A stretch of 56,508 nt of DNA from an uncultured Bacilli bacterium (GTDB lineage: Bacteria > Bacillota_I > Bacilli_A > RF39 > UBA660). The position numbers were made by a program, and so were the translations under genes. Shown piece after piece: positions 9,590 through 17,363 of the stretch. Every line of letters starts with the position of its first letter. Position 1 is the first letter of the stretch. The notes beneath the pieces were generated by a model that had not been told where the DNA came from, searched no databases, and saw only the letters and a program-made list of their open reading frames with translations. The stretch covers positions 1 to 56,508 of the forward strand of contig CAKOXU010000002.1 in assembly GCA_934130235.1 (NCBI GenBank), read 5' to 3'.

Positions 9590-10186
9590 TCAATCACCCT
9601 TTCTTATTATCCATGGATTATTTGGATTTTGTTCAAGCAGCATGAGTGCTTGAAACTCTTGAGATAGTAATTGTTTTATCTCATCATCAGTAAATTTTAT
9701 AGTTTTGGTAGCTACAAGTGTAGCTATTCCATGAGTAAATAACCACATCTTTACATGAAAATCTTCTATTTTATTGTCTGATAATCTTGTACTATTTTTA
9801 GCAAATTTCATAACACGATTAAAATCATTCTCTTCTTTTGATATAAATTTTTTTGGAGCATAATCAAATTCACTCATAAATAGTACTTTAAATAAATTTT
9901 TCTCATCACGAGCAAACTTAATATAATTTATACCTATTTGTTTATACTTAGGCACATCGTCTATTATGTTTTCTATTATATAATCATAAAAATATTTTTC
10001 CATCTTAGAATAAAGCTCCGCCTTAAGCTCATCAACATTTTTAAACTGATAGTATATTGGTCTAATAGAAGAATTTAATTTTTTAGCTATTTCTCTATTA
10101 CTTACACTCTCAATACCAGATTCACGCACGATATTAAAAGCAGCATCCAATATATTATTCTTGGTTATTTTAAGTGTTGTTGGCAT
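9590..10186 (-). CDS. TetR-family transcriptional regulator
   Basis: A 198-residue regulator with an N-terminal helix-turn-helix (residues about 8-55: ILDAAFNIVRESG, SNREIAKKLN, YYQFKN) and a helical ligand-binding C-terminus. It heads the operon with the LiaF-like, DUF4097 and ABC exporter genes. A 24-bp perfect palindrome 25 bp upstream of its ATG is the likely operator, so autoregulation of the whole operon is expected. The stop is TGA, supporting the standard code. The ligand is unknown. Confidence 0.9.
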   Translation of the reverse strand: MPTTLKITKNNILDAAFNIVRESGIESVSNREIAKKLNSSIRPIYYQFKNVDELKAELYSKMEKYFYDYIIENIIDDVPKYKQIGINYIKFARDEKNLFKVLFMSEFDYAPKKFISKEENDFNRVMKFAKNSTRLSDNKIEDFHVKMWLFTHGIATLVATKTIKFTDDEIKQLLSQEFQALMLLEQNPNNPWIIRKGD

Positions 10187-10210
10187 ATATATCTCCTTTC
10201 TATATTAGTT

Positions 10211-10234
10211 ATATTGTATCACATAATACAATAT
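10211..10234. promoter_or_regulatory. Likely TetR operator over an extended -10 promoter
   Basis: A perfect inverted repeat ATATTGTAT, six bases, ATACAATAT lies just upstream of tetR. It contains the extended -10 TGATACAAT. Binding here by the TetR protein would block the promoter, the usual arrangement for autoregulated TetR operons. Confidence 0.7.
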
Positions 10235-10256
10235 TTGTATACAAAAAAAGAATACT

Positions 10257-11576
10257 TTACATATCCTTTTTCTTTCTTGTAGCATGCGTCTTTACATATT
10301 CCTTTGCAAAAGTTTCATTATCCGCATATTCATATATATCTCTAGCAAATATACCACTATTCTTTTTTGATTGAAACAAAATTGCTTTTCTAAGCTTTCT
10401 TAAAGAATTCTCTTCTATTTGTCTTACCCTTTCTCTTGTTAAATTATAATCCTCACCTATATCATTTAAAGTTTCAGGCATATCAGTATACCTACCAAAT
10501 CTACGATTTAAAATGTCTTTTTCTTTAGGTTTTAATCTAGAAAGTTCATACAATTTATCAATATCATCATTTAGCTGTGCTTTTTCTATTAAAAGTGCTG
10601 CACTTATATCATCAGAAGGAACAAAAATCTCTAATTCACTATCTTTATCTTCCTTTATATATGTATTTAAACTGGCTGGTTCTGACAAATATAGTTCATA
10701 CTCTTTTATTTCATCAGTAGGAACATCTAATATACTTGCTATTTCAGCTATAGTAGGAGCATGCCCATTTGTAGCTTCAAACTTAGCTACTTCTTTTTTA
10801 TACTTACTTATTTTTTCTGTAATATGAATTGGTATACGAATAGTCTTACCTGCTTCCGCTATTGCACGTCTAACAGCTTGTTTTATCCACCATATTGCAA
10901 AAGTAGAAAATTTATTACCTCTAGATAAATCAAACTTTTCTACAGCTTTTATCAATCCAATATTTCCATATCCTATTAAATCAGATAAATCTAATTTAGA
11001 TAAACGATATTTTTTAGCGACACTAACAACTAACCTTTGATTAGCATTTATAATAGAATCTTTTACTTTTTTTAATTCTTTTTCTAATATTTTTCTTTCC
11101 TCTTCATCTTCACATATTTCAATACTATCCATTAATGAAGCATAGTTTGCAAAAGCTGCTATTTCTTCTTCCGGTGTGAACACTTTATATCTAGCCATAT
11201 CTTTAAAATAAAGTTTAAAAGGATCATTACACATATCTCTATCCTTTTCCTCTATATCTTCATAATCAGTTTCTTCTTCTTGAGTCGTTATTCCGTTTGA
11301 GTCTAAAAAGGCATCTACAAAATTACTTACTATTATACTATTAAATACAACTTCTGAGGGCTGTTCGGTTAAATCTTCATAATTATCTCCAACCAATTTA
11401 TTTATTGCAGTATTCAAAGTTTCATTTTCCAATAAATTACTAAAATCATTTATATCTAATTGAAGCATATTAAATTTATTATATGATTCTTCCAATACAC
11501 GAATAATTTCTTTAATACTTGAATTAGAGTTAATATTAGACTTAATGTATTTGTCAAACTCTATTTTATTAAACAT
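10257..11576 (-). CDS. Sigma-70 family factor, group-2-like
   Basis: A 439-residue sigma factor with a lineage-specific N-terminus (about residues 1-115), region 1.2 (DPFKLYFKDMARYK), region 2 with the core-binding and -10-melting helix (FSTFAIWWIKQAVRRAIAE, near residue 225), region 3 (IPIHITEKISKYKK) and region 4.2 (LNDIGEDYNLTRERVRQIE, near residue 375). The -10-recognition helix differs from the classic YATWWIRQAITRAIA, and a basic 40-residue tail follows region 4. It could be the housekeeping factor of a divergent lineage or a second RpoD-like factor; the divergence favours the latter. It has its own extended -10 promoter at 11604-11609. Confidence 0.82.
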   Translation of the reverse strand: MFNKIEFDKYIKSNINSNSSIKEIIRVLEESYNKFNMLQLDINDFSNLLENETLNTAINKLVGDNYEDLTEQPSEVVFNSIIVSNFVDAFLDSNGITTQEEETDYEDIEEKDRDMCNDPFKLYFKDMARYKVFTPEEEIAAFANYASLMDSIEICEDEEERKILEKELKKVKDSIINANQRLVVSVAKKYRLSKLDLSDLIGYGNIGLIKAVEKFDLSRGNKFSTFAIWWIKQAVRRAIAEAGKTIRIPIHITEKISKYKKEVAKFEATNGHAPTIAEIASILDVPTDEIKEYELYLSEPASLNTYIKEDKDSELEIFVPSDDISAALLIEKAQLNDDIDKLYELSRLKPKEKDILNRRFGRYTDMPETLNDIGEDYNLTRERVRQIEENSLRKLRKAILFQSKKNSGIFARDIYEYADNETFAKEYVKTHATRKKKDM

Positions 11577-11603
11577 ATACTGCCTCCCTTTATACGAGTA
11601 TTT

Positions 11604-11609
11604 ATTATA
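11604..11609 (-). promoter_or_regulatory. Extended -10 promoter of the sigma-70 gene
   Basis: TGATATAAT lies about 30 bp upstream of the ATG, and a GGGAGG ribosome site follows. No good -35 is visible, as is common for extended -10 promoters. Confidence 0.6.
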
Positions 11610-11634
11610 TCATATTTATCAAAAAAAGCAAATT

Positions 11635-11656
11635 AAAAAATTAAGCCTAGGCTTAA
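11635..11656 (-). terminator. Terminator of the holin/endolysin cassette
   Basis: The perfect palindrome TTAAGCCTAGGCTTAA covers the endolysin stop codon and is followed on the minus strand by six T residues. Confidence 0.75.
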
Positions 11657-12516
11657 TTTTTACTTTTTATAAGTTCTCCTGATTTAAGTAGCTCTAATAA
11701 CTTCATATTTTGTGTAGCTGTACCTACATAAGAATTAATATTATTTAAACTTGCGATTACTTTTCTTCTTTTAAATGAATAGTCCTCACCAATGCTTCTT
11801 AGTGCGTCTACTATAGAAGTCGTATTACCAACATATTTTTTATAATAAGTAATTTTACTAATAGGAATAATTAACTTTTGACCAACATATATCCTATTTG
11901 GATTCTTAATACTATTTACTTTTACTAATTCTTTTAAGTTAACATTAAACTTTCTAGAAATAGCATACAAAGTGTCATTAGCTTTTACAACATATACATC
12001 ATCTTTTAATGTATCTTCATCTATAGTTCTCCAGTTATATCCACCATCAGTTATTCTTTTAATATTTTTAGGTAAATATAATGCATCAAATATATTCATT
12101 TGATTGTTAATACACCATACACCATCACTATTTTTATACCATCCATTTGAAGTAAACTTTCCTCTACCAACGGTTATATGTATATGATTTCCGGTCGCAT
12201 TACCTGCTTTTCCTTCTTGATAATATACTTGCCCTTGGTTTATTTTCTTACCTACATATAAATTAGATATATCATTATCATGCATAGTAAGTACAGTCAT
12301 ATAATCAATTGTTCCATCTGCATATTGTACTTTATCTGTACTCTCTAGCCATACACAATTACCATACTTATAAATTCTTTTTATTACACCGGTAAAGGGC
12401 GCTTTCAAATTAGTAGTTCCAGCTATATCAATAGCCTTATCACCTTTATGTGAATAACTTCCATTTGCTTTTTGAGTTATACGCAATGTGTTTACATTTA
12501 ATATAGCGCGTTCCAT
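11653..12516 (-). CDS. Phage-type endolysin: M23 peptidase with LysM
   Basis: A 287-residue protein without a signal peptide. Residues about 15-120 form an M23 (LytM) zinc peptidase: H23 and D30 near the N-terminus, H79, and the HxH pair H111/H113 in GNHIHITVG. A LysM domain covers about residues 172-218 (YVVKANDTLYAISRKFNV). The last 60 residues resemble the small repeat found at the C-terminus of many phage lysins, with a T-x-VD-ALxSIG pattern. It is predicted to cut peptidoglycan cross-bridges. The lack of a leader, and a holin gene overlapping it by one base, mean export would depend on the holin, as in phages. Confidence 0.82.
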   Translation of the reverse strand: MERAILNVNTLRITQKANGSYSHKGDKAIDIAGTTNLKAPFTGVIKRIYKYGNCVWLESTDKVQYADGTIDYMTVLTMHDNDISNLYVGKKINQGQVYYQEGKAGNATGNHIHITVGRGKFTSNGWYKNSDGVWCINNQMNIFDALYLPKNIKRITDGGYNWRTIDEDTLKDDVYVVKANDTLYAISRKFNVNLKELVKVNSIKNPNRIYVGQKLIIPISKITYYKKYVGNTTSIVDALRSIGEDYSFKRRKVIASLNNINSYVGTATQNMKLLELLKSGELIKSKN

Positions 12517-12764
12517 TATTTATTTTCCCCCTTATTCTTTTTGAGTTCAGAAATTAAACTAGTAACCTCTTCATAAGTTACTTGAGCACGTGCTATATCA
12601 ACTTTACATTCAGTAATCATATATGAAACAGACGCACAAACAGTACCTATTATTCCAGCTATTATTCCAATATTACCACCTATTTGTCTAAATACAACAG
12701 TTATAGAAATAATATTACTTAAAACAGCTATCCAGAACTTTCTAGATTTTAACTTTGCTTTCAT
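12516..12764 (-). CDS. Phage holin-like small membrane protein
   Basis: An 82-residue protein: a basic N-terminus (MKAKLKSRKFW), two hydrophobic helices (about 12-30 and 33-52), and a charged C-terminal helix ending in lysines. This is the layout of small phage holins of Gram-positive bacteria (phi-LC3/LLH-like). Its stop overlaps the endolysin ATG (TAATG), the standard lysis-cassette order. No capsid, terminase or integrase genes are nearby. Confidence 0.8.
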   Translation of the reverse strand: MKAKLKSRKFWIAVLSNIISITVVFRQIGGNIGIIAGIIGTVCASVSYMITECKVDIARAQVTYEEVTSLISELKKNKGENK

Positions 12765-12820
12765 ACTCCTCCTTTACTTTATTATATTGACGTTAATAAA
12801 AATTGAATATTATATTAAAA

Positions 12821-12847
12821 CAAAAAATAGAATCATTTTGATTCTAT
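12821..12847 (-). terminator. Terminator of the VanZ-PAP2 operon
   Basis: Stem ATAGAATCA / TGATTCTAT with a 3-nt loop, followed by six T residues on the minus strand. It overlaps the TGA stop of the PAP2 gene. Confidence 0.85.
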
Positions 12848-13420
12848 TCTTTCTATTAATGTGATATATATAATTAAAAATAATAAAGATACAGTATATC
12901 CACATAGTACATCACTTGTAAAATGTACTCCTAAATATATTCTACTAATACCTATTAATAATATAATAATAGACAGTATTATAACTAATATATTTTTACT
13001 TTTGATATTGCTTTTACATATTAGATATATTAAAAATCCATAAAATGCCATTGCTGTTAATGAGTGGCCAGATGGATATGAATACCCGGTTTCATTTATT
13101 AAATTAATACCTATAGGTCTAGGCCTTGAAAATATATTTTTTAAAACTATTTGTATAAGTGTTATTAAGATCAAACCTATTGATATATATATTCCATCTT
13201 TTCTATTAATTATTATTATAATAATAGTAATTAGTATTACTGCATATTTGCTCCCTAAAAATGTTACTAATTTCATTATAGTTGTAATTATATTATTAAA
13301 ATATAAATAATTATATACGAAGTTATCTATAATAAGTTCATCTTTTGTACATACATTATAAGTCAACAACATAAACAAAATTAACAAAAATATTAAAAAT
13401 ACTATCCTATTCTTTTTCAT
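12833..13420 (-). CDS. PAP2-family membrane phosphatase (BcrC-like)
   Basis: A 195-residue protein with five or six membrane helices and the full PAP2 signature: K-x6-RP in KNIFSRPRP, PSGH in YPSGHSLTAM, and SR-x5-H-x3-D in SRIYLGVHFTSD. PAP2 enzymes of this size include undecaprenyl pyrophosphate phosphatases and phosphatidylglycerophosphate phosphatases. With VanZ upstream, recycling of the undecaprenyl carrier is plausible (inference). The ATG at 13420 is preferred over a TTG six bases upstream because GGAG lies at 13427-13430. The gene overlaps the VanZ gene. Confidence 0.88.
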   Translation of the reverse strand: MKKNRIVFLIFLLILFMLLTYNVCTKDELIIDNFVYNYLYFNNIITTIMKLVTFLGSKYAVILITIIIIIINRKDGIYISIGLILITLIQIVLKNIFSRPRPIGINLINETGYSYPSGHSLTAMAFYGFLIYLICKSNIKSKNILVIILSIIILLIGISRIYLGVHFTSDVLCGYTVSLLFLIIYITLIERIESK

Positions 13421-14117
13421 TCTCAACTCCTAAATAAAATATTTTATTTATTAACCCGTTTATAGGCTTTATTTTTGATACAAAATACATTATAGTTATT
13501 CCTAAAATGTTTAATATTAAATCATCTATATCACAACTACCTGACATTGTTATAAATTGCATAAGTTCTATTATAACTATAATGGGTATCATTATTAATA
13601 ATAATTTATAATACTTATCTACTTTTTTAAATATAAGAGGAATAAATATACTAAATGGCATAAAAGCAAGTATATTACCAAATATATTATTAAAAAATAC
13701 TTTTGAACTTACTATACCGTTTATAAAACCGTTTATATATAATTTAATTGTACTAAATGGTATTATATTGAAAGAATACTTAAAATATGTTTCCAATAAA
13801 TCTTTATTCCACGATATCAATTTAAATCCCTGTCTACCATATATTTCATCAAAAAGTGTTAATGTGAAAATTATAACTATATACAATAAAAAATAGATTA
13901 CTAGATGCACTTTTAAGATTTTTTTATTATAGTTTAGTTTTTTTATCTGAATATATCCACATATATATATAAATATACTTACTAATAAAAATAGTATAAT
14001 TTTAAATTGAGTTGTTAGATTGGTACTACTACTAAATCTAATTTTAATACAAAACAATAAAATTAAAAGAGATACTAAATATAATAGTATTGAAATAATT
14101 TTATATGTTTTTTTCAT
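13407..14117 (-). CDS. VanZ-family membrane protein
   Basis: A 236-residue membrane protein with about six helices. The VanZ motifs are NIIPFSTIKLY near residue 117, GNILAFMPFSIFIP near 148, and the CDIDDLILNILG signature near residue 195. It lacks the RDD part found in the other VanZ gene at the window start. The family is associated with teicoplanin resistance, but biochemistry is unknown. It has its own extended -10 at 14133-14138 and overlaps the PAP2 gene, suggesting a shared envelope function. Confidence 0.85.
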   Translation of the reverse strand: MKKTYKIISILLYLVSLLILLFCIKIRFSSSTNLTTQFKIILFLLVSIFIYICGYIQIKKLNYNKKILKVHLVIYFLLYIVIIFTLTLFDEIYGRQGFKLISWNKDLLETYFKYSFNIIPFSTIKLYINGFINGIVSSKVFFNNIFGNILAFMPFSIFIPLIFKKVDKYYKLLLIMIPIIVIIELMQFITMSGSCDIDDLILNILGITIMYFVSKIKPINGLINKIFYLGVENEKE

Positions 14118-14132
14118 ATTATCACCACACTA

Positions 14133-14138
14133 ATTATA
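14133..14138 (-). promoter_or_regulatory. Extended -10 promoter of VanZ-PAP2
   Basis: TGATATAAT sits between the end of the plsC-like gene and the VanZ ATG, about 16 bp upstream of the start codon. Confidence 0.55.
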
Positions 14139-14729
14139 TCATATCTCTTTAATTAATTGTTCTTTTATAATACTGTATAGCTTATTATTAGCTTCTTCTT
14201 TACTCATTTTGTCAACTTTAAATGGTTCTAAGAAAGTTATCTTTAGGTTTTTACTTCTAAACTTATAATCTCCTGTTATTGCAAATGGAACTATGGTTGA
14301 ATTAGTCTTTGAAGCCATACTTATTGCGCCATACTTAAATGGAAGTAATACTTCTTCTGTTTTATTTCTAGTACCCTCAGGAAATATGCCAATAGCACCG
14401 TTATCTTTTAAAACGTCTAATGCCATATTTTTTGCATTAGTATCATGATTTTTTCTATCCACACTAATGCAGCCAGCTGATTTAAAAAACCATTTTGTTT
14501 TTTTATTATCAAAATACTCTTTTTTAGCCATATAATGAATGCCCCTATTAGTCGCACCTATTACTAGAAATTGATCATATAAATGCTTATGATTTCCTGC
14601 TATTACTATTGGGCCTTTTTTAGGTATATACTCTTTATTTACTATTTTAGGATTATAATATAATTTAAATAAAGGAATGATTATTAATTTACCTAGATGA
14701 TAAAATAATGGAACTCTTTTATTCATCAT
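14139..14729 (-). CDS. PlsC-like 1-acylglycerol-3-phosphate acyltransferase (copy 1)
   Basis: A 196-residue acyltransferase with the HX4D catalytic motif (GNHKHLYD, about residues 46-52), a second block near SAGCISVDR, and the phosphate-binding FPEGTRNK near residue 117. It transfers an acyl group to lysophosphatidic acid or a related acceptor at the membrane. A GTG at 14738 also opens the frame, but the ATG at 14729 lies at proper distance from AGGTGA. It overlaps the end of the acyl-activating enzyme gene and is the last gene of that operon. Confidence 0.88.
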   Translation of the reverse strand: MMNKRVPLFYHLGKLIIIPLFKLYYNPKIVNKEYIPKKGPIVIAGNHKHLYDQFLVIGATNRGIHYMAKKEYFDNKKTKWFFKSAGCISVDRKNHDTNAKNMALDVLKDNGAIGIFPEGTRNKTEEVLLPFKYGAISMASKTNSTIVPFAITGDYKFRSKNLKITFLEPFKVDKMSKEEANNKLYSIIKEQLIKEI

Positions 14730-16455
14730 CGTCTTCACCTATGTCGCTTTGCAATACCTTAAAGTCAACTTTACCTAACTTAGTAGTTGGCAATTTCTTT
14801 CTATATACAAATTTATAAGGCACCATATATTTAGATAAATTCTTTTTACAATATTCTTTTATTTCCGATTTTATAAATAATCCATGGAATCCTTCTTTTA
14901 ATACTATAAAAGCCTTTGGTACTTCTTGCTTATAAGGATGTGGTTGACCAACTACAGTACATTGTAATACTGCAGGGTGTGATTCAATTATATCCTCAAC
15001 ATAAGAAGGATACACATTATATCCGCTTGTTATTATCATTCTTTTTTGACGACCTTTATAAAAAATAAAGCCATCTTTATCCATATACCCTAAATCTCCT
15101 GTGTGTAACCAAATATATCCATCATCATGCTTCTGCAATGCATCATTAGTTTCAGATTCATTATTTAAATAACCCATCATAAGTGCATTATTATGTATAA
15201 CGATTTCACCAATTACATTAAATGGTTCTTCTTTTCTTGTCGATGGATTAATAATCTTAACATAATTACCAGGAAGCGGTATTCCAATAGATCCTGATTT
15301 ATTTACCTCCCTAAATCCTAAGCAAACTGCAGATAAAGCCTCAGTAAGTCCATATCCTTGTGATACCTTTATATGTGCATTATGATTTTCCAAATACTCA
15401 TTAATTCTGTCCTCTAAATTTTTAGTTAACATATCACCACCTGATATCATATACTTTAAGCATGATAAATCTAAATCAGGTTCATTATTGCTTGTTGTAA
15501 GGGCTTCAAAAAGTGTTGGAACTCCTAACACTATAGAAGGTTGTGTTTGTTTTAATAGGGTATCAAATTTTTTTGAATCAAATTTAGGCACTAATACTAC
15601 TTTATATCCTAGTGCAAATTCAGAATGCATTGATACTGCTAAACCAAATCCATGAAAATTAGGCATTATAGCTAAACAAGAATCTCCAATATTCATATCT
15701 TTCATAATTATACGTTCTTGCTCTGTTATAAGTAAAAAAGCCCTATTCTGTATTACAACATTTTTAGGTTTTCCACTAGTTCCACCACTGCTTAATATTA
15801 CTGCTGGTGTATTCTTACCATAAGGAGACACTATAAATTTATCTCTAAATAAAGATAAATTCATAAATCTATTCCATCCCATATACTTATATTTAAATAA
15901 AGTTCCTTTATGATTTTTTATATTCATTAAATTATAGGCAACCTTCATATACAATTTCATACTATTAGAAGCCGATACTAATATTACTTTTTTCACTTTA
16001 GTATTATCTATGATATTTTTTACTTTGTTGTAATTTAAATCAATTATTATTAATAATTTACTATTAGTATTTAATAAACTTAGTTTAATCTCCTCTTCGG
16101 AAGATAATGGATGAACCATGTTTGCAATTGCACCTATCCTATTTAACGCATAGAAAGCTATTATAGCTTCCGGTGTGTTTGGCATGCATATTGTTACAAT
16201 ATCACCTTTTCTTATACCCATTACTTTAAAAGAGATCGAAGCTTTATCTATTTGTTTAATAAATTTCTTATACTTTACCTCTTTATTTAAATAACTATAA
16301 GCAATTTCATTTGGATATTTTATCGATGTTCTTCTTATTTGTTCATATAAACTAATATTTTTTAATTTAATATCCATATCTGAATCATTATAATACTTTT
16401 TCCAAGGTGCGGATAGCTTTCTTTTCACTAATCCTTTAAATATATCTGTATACAT
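14719..16455 (-). CDS. AMP-forming acyl-CoA/acyl-ACP synthetase
   Basis: A 578-residue member of the ANL superfamily. Motifs: the P-loop SSGGTSGKPK (near residue 223), YGLTEA (near 375), the hinge and ATP motif LHTGDLGYMDKDGF with YKGRQKR (near 460), and the C-terminal lysine in TTKLGKVDFK. It activates a carboxylic acid, probably a fatty acid, through an acyl-AMP. Lying between two PlsC-like genes in one operon (1-bp gap upstream, overlap downstream), it probably supplies activated acyl chains to them (inference). There is no acyl-carrier domain in the protein. Confidence 0.88.
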   Translation of the reverse strand: MYTDIFKGLVKRKLSAPWKKYYNDSDMDIKLKNISLYEQIRRTSIKYPNEIAYSYLNKEVKYKKFIKQIDKASISFKVMGIRKGDIVTICMPNTPEAIIAFYALNRIGAIANMVHPLSSEEEIKLSLLNTNSKLLIIIDLNYNKVKNIIDNTKVKKVILVSASNSMKLYMKVAYNLMNIKNHKGTLFKYKYMGWNRFMNLSLFRDKFIVSPYGKNTPAVILSSGGTSGKPKNVVIQNRAFLLITEQERIIMKDMNIGDSCLAIMPNFHGFGLAVSMHSEFALGYKVVLVPKFDSKKFDTLLKQTQPSIVLGVPTLFEALTTSNNEPDLDLSCLKYMISGGDMLTKNLEDRINEYLENHNAHIKVSQGYGLTEALSAVCLGFREVNKSGSIGIPLPGNYVKIINPSTRKEEPFNVIGEIVIHNNALMMGYLNNESETNDALQKHDDGYIWLHTGDLGYMDKDGFIFYKGRQKRMIITSGYNVYPSYVEDIIESHPAVLQCTVVGQPHPYKQEVPKAFIVLKEGFHGLFIKSEIKEYCKKNLSKYMVPYKFVYRKKLPTTKLGKVDFKVLQSDIGEDDDE

Positions 16456-16456
16456 A

Positions 16457-17026
16457 TTAACCCTCCATATTCTTCTCTATTATACTCTTCAACAACTCAT
16501 TTTCTTTTTCTAAATCATTTTTTATACTTATTGGTTTGTCAAATATAATCTCAACACTTTTTTTAAATGGTATATATTCATGATTTATAGTAAAAGGTAC
16601 TATCATACTATTTGTATCACTCGCAAGCTTTACAGCGCCTATTTTAAACGGTAATAAAGTATTCTTTTTCTTACGTGTAGTACCTTCAGGAAATATTCCT
16701 ATAACCATATCATTATTTAAATACTTGCGTGCTTCTATCAAACTATTAGGATCCTTTCTTTCTCTATGTACAGGAATTAAGCCCATATTAGCAAAAATAA
16801 TTTTTTTAGGTCCCTTCATCAATTCTGCTTTAGCTAAAAAATGAATTGGTCTTTTTGTACAACACATTAGAAGTATACAATCTAATATATGTGTATGAGT
16901 TCCAGCTAAAATTATTCTACCTGTAGTACTAATATTTTCTTTACCTATTATAGTTGGCCTATATATCACTTTAAATATAAAAGTTAAAACAGGTCTAAGT
17001 ATTTTATATAATATTGATTCTTTCAT
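16457..17026 (-). CDS. PlsC-like acyltransferase (copy 2)
   Basis: A 189-residue acyltransferase with HX4D in AGTHTHILD (H44, D49), the block NMGLIPVHRE, and FPEGTTRKKK near residue 115. It differs clearly from the copy downstream, so the two may act on different acceptors or positions. It is the first protein gene after the tRNA-Ser terminator, and no separate promoter is obvious; read-through from the tRNA promoter is possible. The start is ATG behind GGTGAT. Confidence 0.88.
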   Translation of the reverse strand: MKESILYKILRPVLTFIFKVIYRPTIIGKENISTTGRIILAGTHTHILDCILLMCCTKRPIHFLAKAELMKGPKKIIFANMGLIPVHRERKDPNSLIEARKYLNNDMVIGIFPEGTTRKKKNTLLPFKIGAVKLASDTNSMIVPFTINHEYIPFKKSVEIIFDKPISIKNDLEKENELLKSIIEKNMEG

Positions 17027-17037
17027 ATTATCACCTT

Positions 17038-17068
17038 AAAAAAAATAAAAACCTTTGAAAACAAAGGT
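17038..17068 (-). terminator. Terminator after tRNA-Ser
   Basis: Stem ACCTTTG / CAAAGGT with a four-base loop, followed on the minus strand by a long T-rich tract. It separates the tRNA from the plsC-like gene, whose ATG is only about 12 bp further on. Confidence 0.85.
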
Positions 17069-17080
17069 CAAAATTCAAAA

Positions 17081-17171
17081 TGGCGGAGTAGGAGAGATTT
17101 GAACTCTCGCGCCAGTTGCCCGACCTACACCCTTAGCAGGGGCGCCTCTTCAGCCTCTTGAGTACTACTCC
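17081..17171 (-). tRNA. tRNA-Ser, anticodon GCU
   Basis: The 91-nt gene reads GGAGTAG...CTACTCC with discriminator G and an encoded CCA. The anticodon loop CTGCTAA gives anticodon GCU for AGC/AGU codons. The long variable arm (GGTCGGGCAACTGGC region) is the class II mark of serine tRNA, and the T-arm GAGAGTTCAAATCTCTC is intact. Confidence 0.96.
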
Positions 17172-17184
17172 AAAACACGTATTA

Positions 17185-17213
17185 ATTATATCACAATTTA
17201 AAGCTCAACACAA
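17185..17213 (-). promoter_or_regulatory. Promoter of tRNA-Ser
   Basis: -35 TTGTGT (17208-17213), 17-bp spacer and -10 TATAAT (17185-17190) preceded by TGA (extended -10). The rest of the gap (about 17214-17327) holds a plus-strand-oriented AT hairpin at 17254-17282 and no gene. Confidence 0.8.
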
Positions 17214-17327
17214 TACTTTATATTACTTATTTATAAAATTTTAATTTAAGCGATATAACTATATTATTAATAGTTATATTTTTTTGATTAATAAATAAAT
17301 ATGAAAACTTTTATTAGATTATTAAAA

Positions 17328-17360
17328 AAAGATACTTATTTACCATAATAAATATCTTTT
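17328..17360 (-). terminator. Terminator of the sigma-F-like operon
   Basis: Stem AAAGATATTTATT / the near-complement AAATAAGTATCTTT with one G-U pair, then seven T residues on the minus strand, just after the TAG stop at 17364. Confidence 0.8.
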
Positions 17361-17363
17361 GTC

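Noticed and set aside
9590..13420. Mycoplasma-type code with TGA as tryptophan
   Set aside because: TGA ends several genes cleanly (bceR-like, tetR, PAP2), with neighbours starting at once, and the conserved tryptophans are not at TGA.
17254..17282. AT hairpin with T-tract on the plus strand in the tRNA-Ser upstream gap
   Set aside because: Its orientation serves no plus-strand gene, and it is made only of A and T; likely chance in AT-rich DNA.
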